64,000 nucleotides of DNA. Source: Vulcanimicrobiota bacterium. GTDB lineage: Bacteria; Vulcanimicrobiota; Vulcanimicrobiia; Vulcanimicrobiales; Vulcanimicrobiaceae. The DNA lies in contig PLJL01000004.1 of assembly GCA_003140215.1 (NCBI GenBank), positions 2,018,192 to 2,082,191 of the forward strand. Reading direction: 5' to 3'. Below, one piece after another: positions 24,126-34,661 of the stretch. Below the pieces are notes generated by a model that saw only the letters and a program-made list of their open reading frames with translations, did no database searches and was not told where the DNA came from. The translations under genes were made by a program, and so were the position numbers. Position 1 is the stretch's first letter. The number at the start of each line of letters is the position of its first letter.

Positions 24126-25672
24126 AGAGCCGGCTCGTCCTGGTCGCCGCGCTGGCGGCTGCCGGGCTGTGCGCCCCGGCGTCGGCGGAGTGGCGGCCGC
24201 CCGAACTGCGCGCGACCAAGGCGCTGCTCGCCGACGTGCTGGCGGCTAACGCGAAAGCGGCCGGCGCAGCGCTGCCGCGCTTCGCGCAACGGCACGAGAG
24301 CTGGACGTACGTCAACGGCGAGCGCCGCCTGCTGGTTCGCGTCGCGGTGAAAGGCGCCGATTTCCGTGCTTCGGTCATGCTGGGCAAGGCGGAATACGCC
24401 GGCGGCCGGTCCGACGGCGTGCGCTGGCGCGCCAACGCCAACGGCATCACGCACGCGACGCTCTCCGACGATCAAGGCGATGCGATCGATCGGCTTCCAC
24501 AAAGCATCTTTCCGTTCGCGAGCACCGACTGCGAGCTCGCCGGCGAGTCGAACCGCTTCGGGCCGGCCTGGGTTCTGCTCGACCGCGCGCCGCGCGACAA
24601 GCCCCATTGGTTCTACGTCGACAAAGCGACCGGCCTGATCGCGCACGAGATGACGCGCGAGGGCGCCCGCACCATCGTGACGTCGTTCGACGCGTTCGAC
24701 ACCGCGGCGGGATCGCAGCGGCCACGTCGCTGGCACGTCGCCGACGGCGACGCGTCGCACGACCTCGACGTGCGTGTCGATGCCGTCGTCCCCGAACCGG
24801 TGGACGCGCTGGACGTCGCTATACCGCAGGCACCGCGCTTCTTTGCGGCTGCGAGCCCGCCGTCCGACGGCGTCGTCGCGCTGCCGGCGCACTTCCTCGG
24901 CCGCACGATCGGCATCGACGTCGGCGTCGACGGCCACCGGCTGGGGTTCATCCTCGATACCGGCACGGCGAGCATCACGCTCGATCGCGCGGTCGCGGAG
25001 CAGTACGGCTGGAGAACGGTGCTCGAGCACGCGACGGTGCCCAAGATGACCGTCGGCGGGCTCGCGCTCAACGACGTCTCGACGCTCGCGATTCCGCTCG
25101 ACCTCGGGTACGGAAGCCTCGGCGGCATTCTCGGCTACGACTTCTTCGTCGGCCATGTCGTGCACATCGACTACGAGCACGAACGGGTCGACGTCATGAC
25201 GCCGGCCGCCGCCGCGCCGGTCTTCCACAATCCCCGGATCGCCGTGATCGCCGCCGACGTCGACGAAGGGATGCCGCTCGTCCACGCGTCCTTCGGCGGC
25301 GCTGCGGGCGACCGGTTCGCCCTCGACAGCGGCTCGCCGCACCTCTTCGTGCTCGCGCCGTTCGTTCGGCGCCACCGGACGACGATCGACGCTGAGTGGA
25401 CGCCGTCGACCTTCGCGCGCGGCCGCCGAACGTCGGCGGAGTTCTATCTGGAAGGGTCGATCGTGGTCTCCGCGCGACGGGTCTCCAGCCTGGTGCTCGG
25501 ACCGCAACGGTTCGTCGACCTCACGGTCGGCGTCGAGGAGAGCAATAGCCGGGCCAACGCGATCGACATTCCCATCGACGGGATCATCGGCACCGACCAG
25601 ATGCGGTTTTTCGACTGGTGGTTCGATTATGACAACGGGCGGATCGCCATGCGGCGGAACGGCCTGCACTAG
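24122..25672 (+). CDS. Secreted aspartyl protease-like protein with two catalytic motifs
   Basis: 516 residues with a signal peptide (LVLVAALAAAGLCAPASA). Residues ~30-240 are a beta-rich LolA-like region. Residues ~255-510 are retropepsin-like: ILDTGTASITL is a first Asp-Thr-Gly active-site loop and ALDSGSPHLFV a second Asp-Ser-Gly loop, with GGILGYDFFVGH and GIIGTDQMRFFDWW as the matching hydrophobic-hydrophobic-Gly segments. Two loops in one chain would allow an intramolecular active site, as in pepsin. It probably acts in the periplasm. Coupled to the NUDIX gene by GTGA, which seems functionally unrelated. Confidence 0.72.
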   Translation: MKSRLVLVAALAAAGLCAPASAEWRPPELRATKALLADVLAANAKAAGAALPRFAQRHESWTYVNGERRLLVRVAVKGADFRASVMLGKAEYAGGRSDGVRWRANANGITHATLSDDQGDAIDRLPQSIFPFASTDCELAGESNRFGPAWVLLDRAPRDKPHWFYVDKATGLIAHEMTREGARTIVTSFDAFDTAAGSQRPRRWHVADGDASHDLDVRVDAVVPEPVDALDVAIPQAPRFFAAASPPSDGVVALPAHFLGRTIGIDVGVDGHRLGFILDTGTASITLDRAVAEQYGWRTVLEHATVPKMTVGGLALNDVSTLAIPLDLGYGSLGGILGYDFFVGHVVHIDYEHERVDVMTPAAAAPVFHNPRIAVIAADVDEGMPLVHASFGGAAGDRFALDSGSPHLFVLAPFVRRHRTTIDAEWTPSTFARGRRTSAEFYLEGSIVVSARRVSSLVLGPQRFVDLTVGVEESNSRANAIDIPIDGIIGTDQMRFFDWWFDYDNGRIAMRRNGLH

Positions 25673-25696
25673 GCGCGAAGCACGGGGCGGCCGTGT

Positions 25697-26695
25697 ATGA
25701 ACGAACGCACAACTCTCCCGCGCAGATTGATCGTGGCGGCGACGCTCCTTGTCGCGGTGGTCGCCGTCGGCACGGCGGGCTATGCCGTTCTCGAGGGTTG
25801 GGGCGTCTTCGATTCGTTCTACATGACCGTCACGACCATCACGACGGTCGGCGGGGGCGAGCCGAGCTCGATGGATACGGCCGGCAAGTGGTGGACGATC
25901 GGCGTGGTGGCGTTCGGCTTCGGCGTGCTGACCTACACCGTGCTGGCGCTCGTCGCGTACGTGATCGAGGGGCATCTGGGCGCACAGTTCCTCGAGCGCC
26001 GCATGCGGGGGCGCGTGGCGCGCATGCGTGACCATTTCATCTTGTGCGGCTTCGGACGGGTGGGCGGCGAGATCGCGCGCGACTTCACCACCGAGAAGAT
26101 CCCGTTCGTGGTAATCGACATCAAGCCGGAATCGCTGGAGCGCGCGGCCGCGCAAGGCTTCCCGGTGATGAGCGGCAACGCCGCCGACGTGGGCACCCTG
26201 CAGGCCGCGGGGATCGAGCGCGCGCGTGGTCTGGTTACCGCGATCGACAACGACGCCGACAACATCTACGTCACCCTGTCCGCGCGCGTCCTCAAACCCG
26301 ACTTGTTCATCGTAGCCCGCGCCAATGCCGCGGACGCCGAGCGCAAGTTGGCGCTGGCCGGCGCGAACCGGGTGATCTCACCCTACACCATCGGCGGACG
26401 GCGCATGGCCAGCCTCGCGATGCGCCCGACCGCGGTCGAGTTCGTCGACACCGTCCTCTCGGCCGACAACGGCCAGCTGCTGCTCGAAGACCTGCGCATC
26501 AAGCCCGAATCGTCCTGGATCGGGCGCGCGCTCGTCGAACTGTTCCCCGACGGCGACGAGGCCTTCGTGCTGGCGCTCAAACGCGGTGGCGAGATGCGCT
26601 TCCGACCGGCGTCGGACACGCCCCTCGTCGCCGGCGACGAGCTCGTCGTGGCCGGGCCGCCGCCGGCGATTCAAGCGCTCGAACAGCGCCTCTAG
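25697..26695 (+). CDS. Potassium channel with RCK (TrkA-N/TrkA-C) domains
   Basis: 332 residues: two transmembrane helices (residues ~11-33 and ~70-95) around a pore loop, then TrkA_N (~110-230; LCGFGRVGGEIARDF is the Rossmann motif) and TrkA_C (~245-330). This is the MthK/GsuK plan of ligand-gated K+ channels. The selectivity filter reads TTVGGGEP rather than TVGYGD: the Tyr is Gly and the Asp is Glu. The rest of the pore helix is normal (FYMTVTTITTVGGG). Its ion selectivity may therefore differ. It stands alone, 24 bases after the protease gene. Confidence 0.85.
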   Translation: MNERTTLPRRLIVAATLLVAVVAVGTAGYAVLEGWGVFDSFYMTVTTITTVGGGEPSSMDTAGKWWTIGVVAFGFGVLTYTVLALVAYVIEGHLGAQFLERRMRGRVARMRDHFILCGFGRVGGEIARDFTTEKIPFVVIDIKPESLERAAAQGFPVMSGNAADVGTLQAAGIERARGLVTAIDNDADNIYVTLSARVLKPDLFIVARANAADAERKLALAGANRVISPYTIGGRRMASLAMRPTAVEFVDTVLSADNGQLLLEDLRIKPESSWIGRALVELFPDGDEAFVLALKRGGEMRFRPASDTPLVAGDELVVAGPPPAIQALEQRL

Positions 26696-26704
26696 CGCGC
26701 GGGG

Positions 26705-28372
<1,668 letters not shown>

Positions 28373-28412
28373 CGGGACCTGGAATAGCGACTCGGTCCAG
28401 CGTTTCCTGCGC

Positions 28413-28460
28413 GCTTCGACGGGGCTCACGCCGCAGCGTGACAATCACGTCAGCGTGACA
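28413..28460 (+). repeat. Dispersed intergenic repeat, copy 1
   Basis: This segment, from GCTTCGACGGGGCTCACG to GTCAGCGTGACA, matches 36231-36279 over about 47 bases with scattered changes. Both copies keep a small hairpin CACGC-loop-GCGTG whose loop differs (CGCA here, GAA there), and direct GTGACA motifs. It lies between the sigma-factor stop and the ettA start. Confidence 0.65.
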
Positions 28461-28467
28461 ATGGAAT

Positions 28468-29181
28468 TTATGCCACCCGGCGGCTGAGCTTGCCTAACGC
28501 GCGAGCCAGAAGCTTGGAGACGTGGCTTTGCGACAAGCCGAGGCGTTCGCCCAGTTCGGACTGGGTGAGTCCGGCGCCGTAGGTGCCGATCACGATCATG
28601 CGCTCGCGCTCGGCGAGCTCGTCGACGGCGAGCGTCAGCGCGATGCGTTCCTCGAGCGCGATGCCGGTCACCGGGTCGGCGAGCAGGTCGATCCGTTCGG
28701 GACCGTCGGGCGAGTCGGGCTCGGGTAGCGGCACGTGCTCGATCCGGCGCAGCCCGCGCAGCTCGGCGACCGTCTCGAGGGTCACGCCGAGGGCGGCCGC
28801 GAGCTCGGCGGTGCTCGGTTCGCGCTGGTGCGTGACGGTGAACGCTTCCCAGGCCCGGGCATACCGCTTTTCGAGCACGAGCAGCACGCGCGGTGCTCGC
28901 ACCATGCGCTCGTGATCCCGAACGTAGTGCATGAGCTCGCCGACGATCATGATCCAGGCGTAGGCTTGGAACGGCGTTTGCATCTCGGGCCGGTAGTTCA
29001 TCGCCGCCTTGATCAGTCCCAACGCCGCGACCTGCTCGAGGTCGGCGCGGTCGTTGTGTGCCCGTTTGAACTTTCGCGCGCCGCGCACGCACAGATGGCG
29101 GTGAGCATCGACGACGGCGTTACGCCGTTCGATCGTCCGTTCGGTACAGTAGCGCGCCACGACGGCTTCGCGTGGAGTCAT
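28468..29181 (-). CDS. Sigma-70-family RNA polymerase sigma factor (group 3-like)
   Basis: 237 residues. Region 2 runs ~35-100: RADLEQVAALGLIKAAMNYRPEMQTPFQAYAWIMIVGELMHYVRD (DLxQ...GLIKA...F..YA signature, two landmark blocks). Region 3 is ~115-160 (TAELAAALGVTLETVAEL). Region 4 is ~185-235 and ends with the helix-turn-helix LTQSELGERLGLSQSHVSKLLARALGKL. The layout matches SigB/SigF/FliA-type alternative factors. Its start overlaps the pilC stop by 4 bases, so it is translated as the last gene of the pilus operon. No anti-sigma factor is visible. Confidence 0.87.
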   Translation of the reverse strand: MTPREAVVARYCTERTIERRNAVVDAHRHLCVRGARKFKRAHNDRADLEQVAALGLIKAAMNYRPEMQTPFQAYAWIMIVGELMHYVRDHERMVRAPRVLLVLEKRYARAWEAFTVTHQREPSTAELAAALGVTLETVAELRGLRRIEHVPLPEPDSPDGPERIDLLADPVTGIALEERIALTLAVDELAERERMIVIGTYGAGLTQSELGERLGLSQSHVSKLLARALGKLSRRVA

Positions 29182-30404
29182 TTCGAAACGCTTCCAATCA
29201 ATGAATAGAGGGGGATGAACACCGAGAACACGATGAAGCCGACGACGACGCCGAGCATGCCGATGAGCGCCGGCTCGAGGACCGCGCCCAGCGTCGCGAT
29301 CGCCGCTTCGACGTCGGTCTCGAAGTACGCCGCGATCTTGAGCAGCATCTCGTCAACCAGCCCGGTCTCTTCGCCGACGCGCACCAGCGCGACGAGCAAC
29401 GGGTCGAAGAAGTTCGTCGCGTCCAGCGTCACCGCGAGCGGATCGCCGGCGCGCAGCGACGCGGCCACACTGCCCAGCGCTTCCGCGTAACGCGCGCTTC
29501 CTGCCACCGGGCGCACGACCTCGATCGCGCTGACCAGCTCGATTCCCGAACGCAGCAGCGTCGCGAGCATGCGGGCGATGCGCGCCGTGATCGCCTTGCG
29601 AAGCAGCGGCCCGACGATCGGCAGCCGCAAGCGCACGCCGTCCACCACGACGGCACCGCGCGCCGTCCGCGCCGCTACGATCAGCCCGATGACGAGTGCG
29701 GCCACGGCGGTTGCGCCCGCGATCCAGGTGCCGGGCGCCTGAAGCGCCGCGCCCGCGGCGAGCAGCAGCTGCGTCGACGCCGGCAAATCGATGTGAAACG
29801 CATCGAACATCTGCGCGAACATCGGAACGATCCGTGCGATGAGGAACAGGACCAGCACGAGGGCCGCGCTCACGACGATCGCGGGATATGCCAGGGCGGA
29901 GCGGACCTTCTTGCGCAGATCGGCGTCGCGTTCGAGGAAGGCGGCGAGCCGCTCGAGCACGTCATCGAGGATACCGCCGGCCTCGCCGGCGCGCACCATT
30001 GCGACGTACAGCGGGGCGAACGTGCGCGGGCGACGTGCCAGCGCATCGCTGAGCGCGCTGCCCTGCTCGATCTCGGCCAGGACCGAGCGTAGGGATTCGC
30101 GCAGCACGGCGTCCGCGGCACGTTCGATGGTCACCTCGAGCGCCCGGCGCATCGGCACGCCCGCCCGAATGAGCGTCGAGAACGACCGAAAGAAGGCCAG
30201 CAGCGATCGGCGCGTCGGCGCCCCCAGGCCCAGCGGGCGGCCCAGCGTCCGTGCCAGCGCGGTCTCGCAATCGACCGCGGTGGCGTACAGGGCCCGCGTG
30301 CGCAGGCGCGACAGGACCGCTTCCACCGAAGCTGCCTCCATCGACCCCTGCACGCGTTCCCCGTCGACGGAGCGTGCCGTGTAGCGGTAGACGCCGGCGC
30401 TCAT
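29178..30404 (-). CDS. pilC: Type IV pilus/type II secretion inner-membrane platform protein (PilC/GspF)
   Basis: 408 residues with two T2SSF domains (~70-190 and ~272-395). Landmarks are LLAFFRSFSTLIRAGVPMRRALE, DVLERLAAFLERDADLRKKVRSALAYPAIV (as two blocks) and the second-domain ITARIARMLATLLRSGIEL and ETGLVDEMLLKIAAYFETDVEAAI. Three hydrophobic membrane segments fit the family. PilC anchors the motor ATPases PilB and PilT. Start and stop each overlap neighbours by 4 bases (pilT upstream, sigma factor downstream). Confidence 0.9.
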   Translation of the reverse strand: MSAGVYRYTARSVDGERVQGSMEAASVEAVLSRLRTRALYATAVDCETALARTLGRPLGLGAPTRRSLLAFFRSFSTLIRAGVPMRRALEVTIERAADAVLRESLRSVLAEIEQGSALSDALARRPRTFAPLYVAMVRAGEAGGILDDVLERLAAFLERDADLRKKVRSALAYPAIVVSAALVLVLFLIARIVPMFAQMFDAFHIDLPASTQLLLAAGAALQAPGTWIAGATAVAALVIGLIVAARTARGAVVVDGVRLRLPIVGPLLRKAITARIARMLATLLRSGIELVSAIEVVRPVAGSARYAEALGSVAASLRAGDPLAVTLDATNFFDPLLVALVRVGEETGLVDEMLLKIAAYFETDVEAAIATLGAVLEPALIGMLGVVVGFIVFSVFIPLYSLIGSVSK

Positions 30405-31480
30405 ACCGGCACTCGCTCGAAGGTTCGCACCTCGCTCGGCCGCGTCGTCACCGCTTGGGCATCGACGAGCGAGACCTCGCCGCGCGTCACCAGCTCGCTG
30501 AGATGACCCTCAAGCGTTTGCATGCCCGCCGCGCGGCCGGTGACGATCGTATTGCGCAGCTGGTGCGTCTTGCCCTCGCGGATCAGTGCGCGCACGGCAT
30601 CCGTACCGACCATGATCTCGGCGGCCGCGCGGCGCCCGGGTTCGCCGCGGCGCGGCAGTAGCCGGAGCGCGACGATCGCGACGAGCACCGAGGCGAGCTG
30701 CGAGCGCACCTGAGCGTGCGCGTCGGCCGGAAAGGCGTCGACGATGCGGTCCACCGTCTGGGCCGCGTCGTTGGTGTGGAGCGTCGCGAGCACGAGATGC
30801 CCGGTCTCGGCGGCCGTCAGCGCCGCGCCCATCGTGGCTCGGTCGCGCATCTCGCCGACGAGGATGACGTCGGGGTCCGCGCGCAAGAAGCCGCGTAGCG
30901 CCTCCGCATAGTCCGCCACGTCGCGACCGATCTCGCAATGCGTTACCAGCGAACGGGCCGGGGCGTGCACGTACTCGACGGGATCCTCGACGGTGACCAC
31001 GTTGCGTTCGCTGCAGCGGTTGATCCGGTCGACGAGCGCCGCCAGCGCGGTCGTCTTCCCGCTCCCGGTCGGACCCGTGAAGAGGACCAGGCCGGCCGGG
31101 CGCTGAGCGAACACCTCGAGACTGCTTGGCAAAGCCAACTCGTCAAGGGTGGGGACGCGCTCGGCGAGCAACCTGATCGCGACGCGAATGCCGCCGCCGT
31201 GGCGATACGCGTGCACGCGATAGGGCGCGCCCTCGGCGTTGCGCTCGGCGGTACCATCGGCAGCCCCGCGCGCGTCGAGCCGTGCGGTCTGCTCGGCGCC
31301 CAGGACGCGCGCGAGAAACGCGCGTACGGCCAAAGGGTCGGGCGGAGGTACGTCGAGCGCTGCAAGGCGGCCGTCGATCCGCAGTGCCGGGCGATCCGCG
31401 CCGCCGAAATGGAGGTCCGTCGCGCCGCGCCCGCGAGCGCACCGGACGAGGTCGTCGATCCGAACGGCGTCGAGGTTCAT
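30401..31480 (-). CDS. pilT: Type IV pilus twitching ATPase PilT
   Basis: 359 residues. Walker A GPTGSGKTTALAAL (near residue 140), Asp box VEDPVEYVH, Walker B RADPDVILVGEMRD, and a His box HLVLATLHTNDA are all present. The C-terminal ALIREGKTHQL corresponds to the AIRNLIRE motif of retraction ATPases, which identifies it as PilT rather than PilB. It powers pilus retraction. It overlaps pilB and pilC by 4 bases each. Confidence 0.9.
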   Translation of the reverse strand: MNLDAVRIDDLVRCARGRGATDLHFGGADRPALRIDGRLAALDVPPPDPLAVRAFLARVLGAEQTARLDARGAADGTAERNAEGAPYRVHAYRHGGGIRVAIRLLAERVPTLDELALPSSLEVFAQRPAGLVLFTGPTGSGKTTALAALVDRINRCSERNVVTVEDPVEYVHAPARSLVTHCEIGRDVADYAEALRGFLRADPDVILVGEMRDRATMGAALTAAETGHLVLATLHTNDAAQTVDRIVDAFPADAHAQVRSQLASVLVAIVALRLLPRRGEPGRRAAAEIMVGTDAVRALIREGKTHQLRNTIVTGRAAGMQTLEGHLSELVTRGEVSLVDAQAVTTRPSEVRTFERVPV

Positions 31481-32907
31481 CGCTCGGGCGTCCAGGCGAC
31501 CGTTCGGGTCAACTCGTCGAACGACGTCACCCCAGCGAGGACCTTGTCGACGGCGTCGTAGCGCATCGGACGGTAGACGCCACGTGTCGCGTGCTGCGCG
31601 ACGTTCACGCTCGACGCACCGGTCGCGATCATGTCGCGCGCCGCATCGTCGATTTCCATGATTTCATAGACCCCGGTGCGGCCGAGGTATCCGGTCCCCG
31701 CGCACGCGCCACAGCCGACGGCCGCGAACCACTCGTCCTGCGCGGTCCGCAGGGCCTCGCGCAGCCGCCCGGGGATGTGCGTGCGAACGCGGCACTGCTC
31801 GCACAAAGCTCGCACGAGCCGCTGCGAAACGACCGCGGTGAGCGCGGCCGCGAGGGAGTGGCGCGCGACGCCGAGCTCGACGAGCCGGTCGATGGTGCGG
31901 GGCGCGTCGTTGGCGTGCAGCGTCGCGAACACGGTTTGTCCGGCCAGCGCTGCGGACACGGCAACCGCCGCGGTCTCTCCATCGCGCAGTTCGCCGACCA
32001 TAACGACGTTGGGGTCCTGGCGCATGAATGCGCGCAACACCAGCGGGAAGGTCAAACCGGCGCGCGGGTTCACCTGTACCTGCGAGACGCCGCTCAATCG
32101 CATCTCGACCGGATCCTCGACCGAGCACACGTTGCGCGAGCGCGCGTCGAGCTCGGCGACCGAGGCGTAGAGGGTCGTGGTCTTGCCGCTTCCCGTCGGG
32201 CCCGAAACCAACGTGAAGCCCCACGGCGCGTGGACGGCGGCACGATAGCGTTCCAGGACCGGCGCCGGCATCCCCAGCGTGTTCAGACTCGGCGTTGCGC
32301 CGTACCGGTCGAGCAGGCGGATCACGAGCTTCTCGCCGTCGAGCGTCGGCACCGACGCGACGCGCGCGTCGATCTCGCGCCCTTCGAACGGAATGCCGCA
32401 ACGCCCGTCCTGGGGTTGACGGCGATCGGCGATGTCCATCCCAGCGAGCAGCTTCACGCGCGAAGCGAAGGCTGCGAAGAGCTCGGCCGGGATGGGCTCG
32501 AGGTCGCGCAAGATGCCATCGACGCGCAGCCGCACCCGCCCGCCTCCGCGCGGACTTGGCTCGATGTGGATGTCGCTTGCATGCGCAGCGACGGCGCGGG
32601 CAAAGGTTAGGTCGACCGCGCGAACCGCGGGCTGGTCGCCGTTCCGATCCGCGGCATCGCGCGCTGCCGGTGCTCCGCCGTACGCGACGCGGAGGTTCTG
32701 CCGGATCGCCTCGCGCCCCATGGGGAGCGGACGGACCCGCATGTGTGTCGCGGCGCAGACGGTGTCGATCACCGTCGCGTCGCTAGGATCGCTCAGCGCC
32801 ACCGCCAGGACACCGTCGGCGATGCTCAGCGGCAAGACGTCGTAGCGGAACGCGATGGCGCGCGGCACGCGCGCGATCGCTTCGGGATTGGGAGCAAAGG
32901 TCGCCAT
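31477..32907 (-). CDS. pilB: Type IV pilus extension ATPase PilB (GspE family)
   Basis: 476 residues. A short N-terminal T2SSE_N region (FRYDVLPLSIADGVLAVALSDP) is followed by the motor: FARAVAAHASDIHIEPSPRG, Walker A GPTGSGKTTTLYA, VEDPVEMRLSGVSQVQVNPRAGLTF in two blocks, MRQDPNVVMVGELRDGETA (Walker B) and the His box FATLHANDAP. A zinc-binding CEQC...CGAC pair lies near residues 370-415, as in PilB/GspE. It drives pilus assembly and opens the pilB-pilT-pilC-sigma operon. The N-terminal domain is shorter than in many PilB proteins. Confidence 0.92.
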   Translation of the reverse strand: MATFAPNPEAIARVPRAIAFRYDVLPLSIADGVLAVALSDPSDATVIDTVCAATHMRVRPLPMGREAIRQNLRVAYGGAPAARDAADRNGDQPAVRAVDLTFARAVAAHASDIHIEPSPRGGGRVRLRVDGILRDLEPIPAELFAAFASRVKLLAGMDIADRRQPQDGRCGIPFEGREIDARVASVPTLDGEKLVIRLLDRYGATPSLNTLGMPAPVLERYRAAVHAPWGFTLVSGPTGSGKTTTLYASVAELDARSRNVCSVEDPVEMRLSGVSQVQVNPRAGLTFPLVLRAFMRQDPNVVMVGELRDGETAAVAVSAALAGQTVFATLHANDAPRTIDRLVELGVARHSLAAALTAVVSQRLVRALCEQCRVRTHIPGRLREALRTAQDEWFAAVGCGACAGTGYLGRTGVYEIMEIDDAARDMIATGASSVNVAQHATRGVYRPMRYDAVDKVLAGVTSFDELTRTVAWTPER

Positions 32908-32953
32908 GCGTGACGGATCGCCAAATCCGACGCCGAAAAAGAGGCAATATTTC

Positions 32954-32985
32954 GGGAGCTAGCTTAAGCTTTCTTAAGGGCTCCC
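32954..32985 (-). terminator. Hairpin downstream of the lipoprotein pair, upstream of pilB
   Basis: GGGAGC (32954-32959) pairs with GCTCCC (32980-32985), with an inner CTTAAG on each side. There is no strong U run, so it may terminate inefficiently or act as an operator in the pilB promoter region. It lies about 75 bases past the stop of the lipoprotein gene at 33060. Confidence 0.45.
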
Positions 32986-33059
32986 GTTACGGCCGCGGTT
33001 GCCGACGCACGACCCGCAGCGTGCTGCAAAACACTGCTGTCACTGCGTCTTGCGCGCGT

Positions 33060-34661
33060 TTACGGTGGGCCGGCGCTCGTTACGGCGCTCGGATCGACGG
33101 CCACCCCGGTGAAAATGCTGTGGTTGCCGGAGTCGACGGGGACGGCCCCCACCTGCCGTGCGTCGCCGGTCGCAGTCGGGGCGAAGCTCTGTAATCCTGC
33201 CGAGCAGCAGACGTAGATAAAGCCCGTGGCATCGACCGCGATGAGCGGAGTGCCGACGTTCGCAGTCGGGCCGCTGATGATTCGGCTCGGCGACGCCGCT
33301 CCTTGAGCGGTCGGCGGGTAAACCAAGATCGCGTTTTGCGTGAACAGCGTCCCGGTCACGTAAATGTTGTTGGCCGAGTCGGCCGAGACGCCGCCGCTGA
33401 ACGTGATGCCGGAGGCAGGCGTGATCGTCCGCGTCGGCGTGACCGCCCCGGATGATTTGGGCGGATAGACGGAGATCGTCGACGAGTTGAGCGAGATCAC
33501 CTCACCCAGCGCATCGACGAAGATGACGGTCTGGTTCGTCCCCGCAACGTTCATCACGCGCAGCGGCGGCGTGGGGTCCGTCGCGCCGGGCGGGTACACC
33601 GAGATGTTCGCCGCGGTCGAGACGTAAACGTTTCCTCCGCCGTCCGTCGCGAGGGACGTCGGATTCGTGTTGGGATCGAACGAGCGCAGGAAGGTCAAGT
33701 CGCGCGCGAATGCGTTCACGTGTTCGCCGGTGTAGAACGTGCCGTCCGGCGCGACAGCGGCTGAGTAGAGGTCGTGCCCACCGCTGCCGACGACTCGCTG
33801 CGGCGCTTGCACGACGCCGTTTTGGGCGAAGAATTGTTGGAGTTTCGGGTAGAGGCCCTGTAGACTGCTGTCCGTAACGTACACGAACGTTCCCGTCAGG
33901 ATCGGAATCGAGGCGCTGTCGATCTTCGCCGCCGGGATCCCCGTAGCTGTTGCGGTGATCGTCACGGCGCTCGGCGCGGATGTCGACCCAGTGTAGCTTA
34001 CCGTTACGGGAGGCTGCGAAGCCGCCGTGACCTGCGTCGTCGAGAGCGTTACGGAACCCGTCGTGTCCGAATTCATCAGCGTGATCGGGCTCGGGTACGC
34101 GGCCGGCGGACCGACGATGACGTTGTTGTCGGCGTCGACCTCGGTGACCGTCAGTTGGATCGTGTCCTTCAGACCCCGCTGGAAAAAGGTGGGTGAGGCG
34201 CTCATCTTGATCGCGGCGGGGACCCCGACGAACGTGAGCGCCACCAGATTCAGCTGACCCTGAACGATCGTGAACGTTGTCGAGCCGCTCGAGAGAATGT
34301 TTCCGGTCCCATTCGGAGCATCGTAGAGGTTGACGGTGAAGGTGTCCGCGCCGACCGGTGCGTCGACCGTCGTCGTGCACGTGTTGGTTCCCGATTGACT
34401 GTTCAGCGCGCAATTGGCCGTCGAACTCGCGCTGCCGCCGCTACCTTGCGACGAAACGCTGACGATCATCGACTGCGTCGACGGGGAAACGTACCGCGGA
34501 TTGCGTCCGGTCGACTGCGTGCCGCTGGGTACGATGACGGTAACGGTCGCCTTGACGGTCTCGACGGGGAGCGGCGCGCGCGGGGCGGGTGCCGACGAGC
34601 CGCCGCCGGAGCATGCGGACAGTACGAGGCAACAGAAAAGTGCTCTCAAGCGCATGCTCAT
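33060..34661 (-). CDS. Secreted lipoprotein with Ig-like and propeller-like repeats
   Basis: 533 residues. A lipobox (LVLSACSGGG, lipidated Cys17) directs it to the membrane. Residues ~30-270 contain Ser/Thr-rich beta-sandwich-like repeats with cysteines (NCALNSQSGTNTCTTTV). Residues ~280-520 have SMP-30/NHL-like blades: YSAAVAPDGTFYTGE, SLATDGGGNVYVSTAAN, ISVYPPGATDPTPP and AILVYPPTAQGAASPSRI. The recurring VYPP...R motif is characteristic. Function unknown; probably surface-located. Its start overlaps the stop of the next lipoprotein by 4 bases. Confidence 0.65.
   Translation of the reverse strand: MSMRLRALFCCLVLSACSGGGSSAPAPRAPLPVETVKATVTVIVPSGTQSTGRNPRYVSPSTQSMIVSVSSQGSGGSASSTANCALNSQSGTNTCTTTVDAPVGADTFTVNLYDAPNGTGNILSSGSTTFTIVQGQLNLVALTFVGVPAAIKMSASPTFFQRGLKDTIQLTVTEVDADNNVIVGPPAAYPSPITLMNSDTTGSVTLSTTQVTAASQPPVTVSYTGSTSAPSAVTITATATGIPAAKIDSASIPILTGTFVYVTDSSLQGLYPKLQQFFAQNGVVQAPQRVVGSGGHDLYSAAVAPDGTFYTGEHVNAFARDLTFLRSFDPNTNPTSLATDGGGNVYVSTAANISVYPPGATDPTPPLRVMNVAGTNQTVIFVDALGEVISLNSSTISVYPPKSSGAVTPTRTITPASGITFSGGVSADSANNIYVTGTLFTQNAILVYPPTAQGAASPSRIISGPTANVGTPLIAVDATGFIYVCCSAGLQSFAPTATGDARQVGAVPVDSGNHSIFTGVAVDPSAVTSAGPP

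Noticed and set aside
23309-26155. 948-codon minus-strand frame spanning NUDIX, protease and channel genes
   Set aside because: It covers three recognisable genes on the other strand and has no domain of its own.
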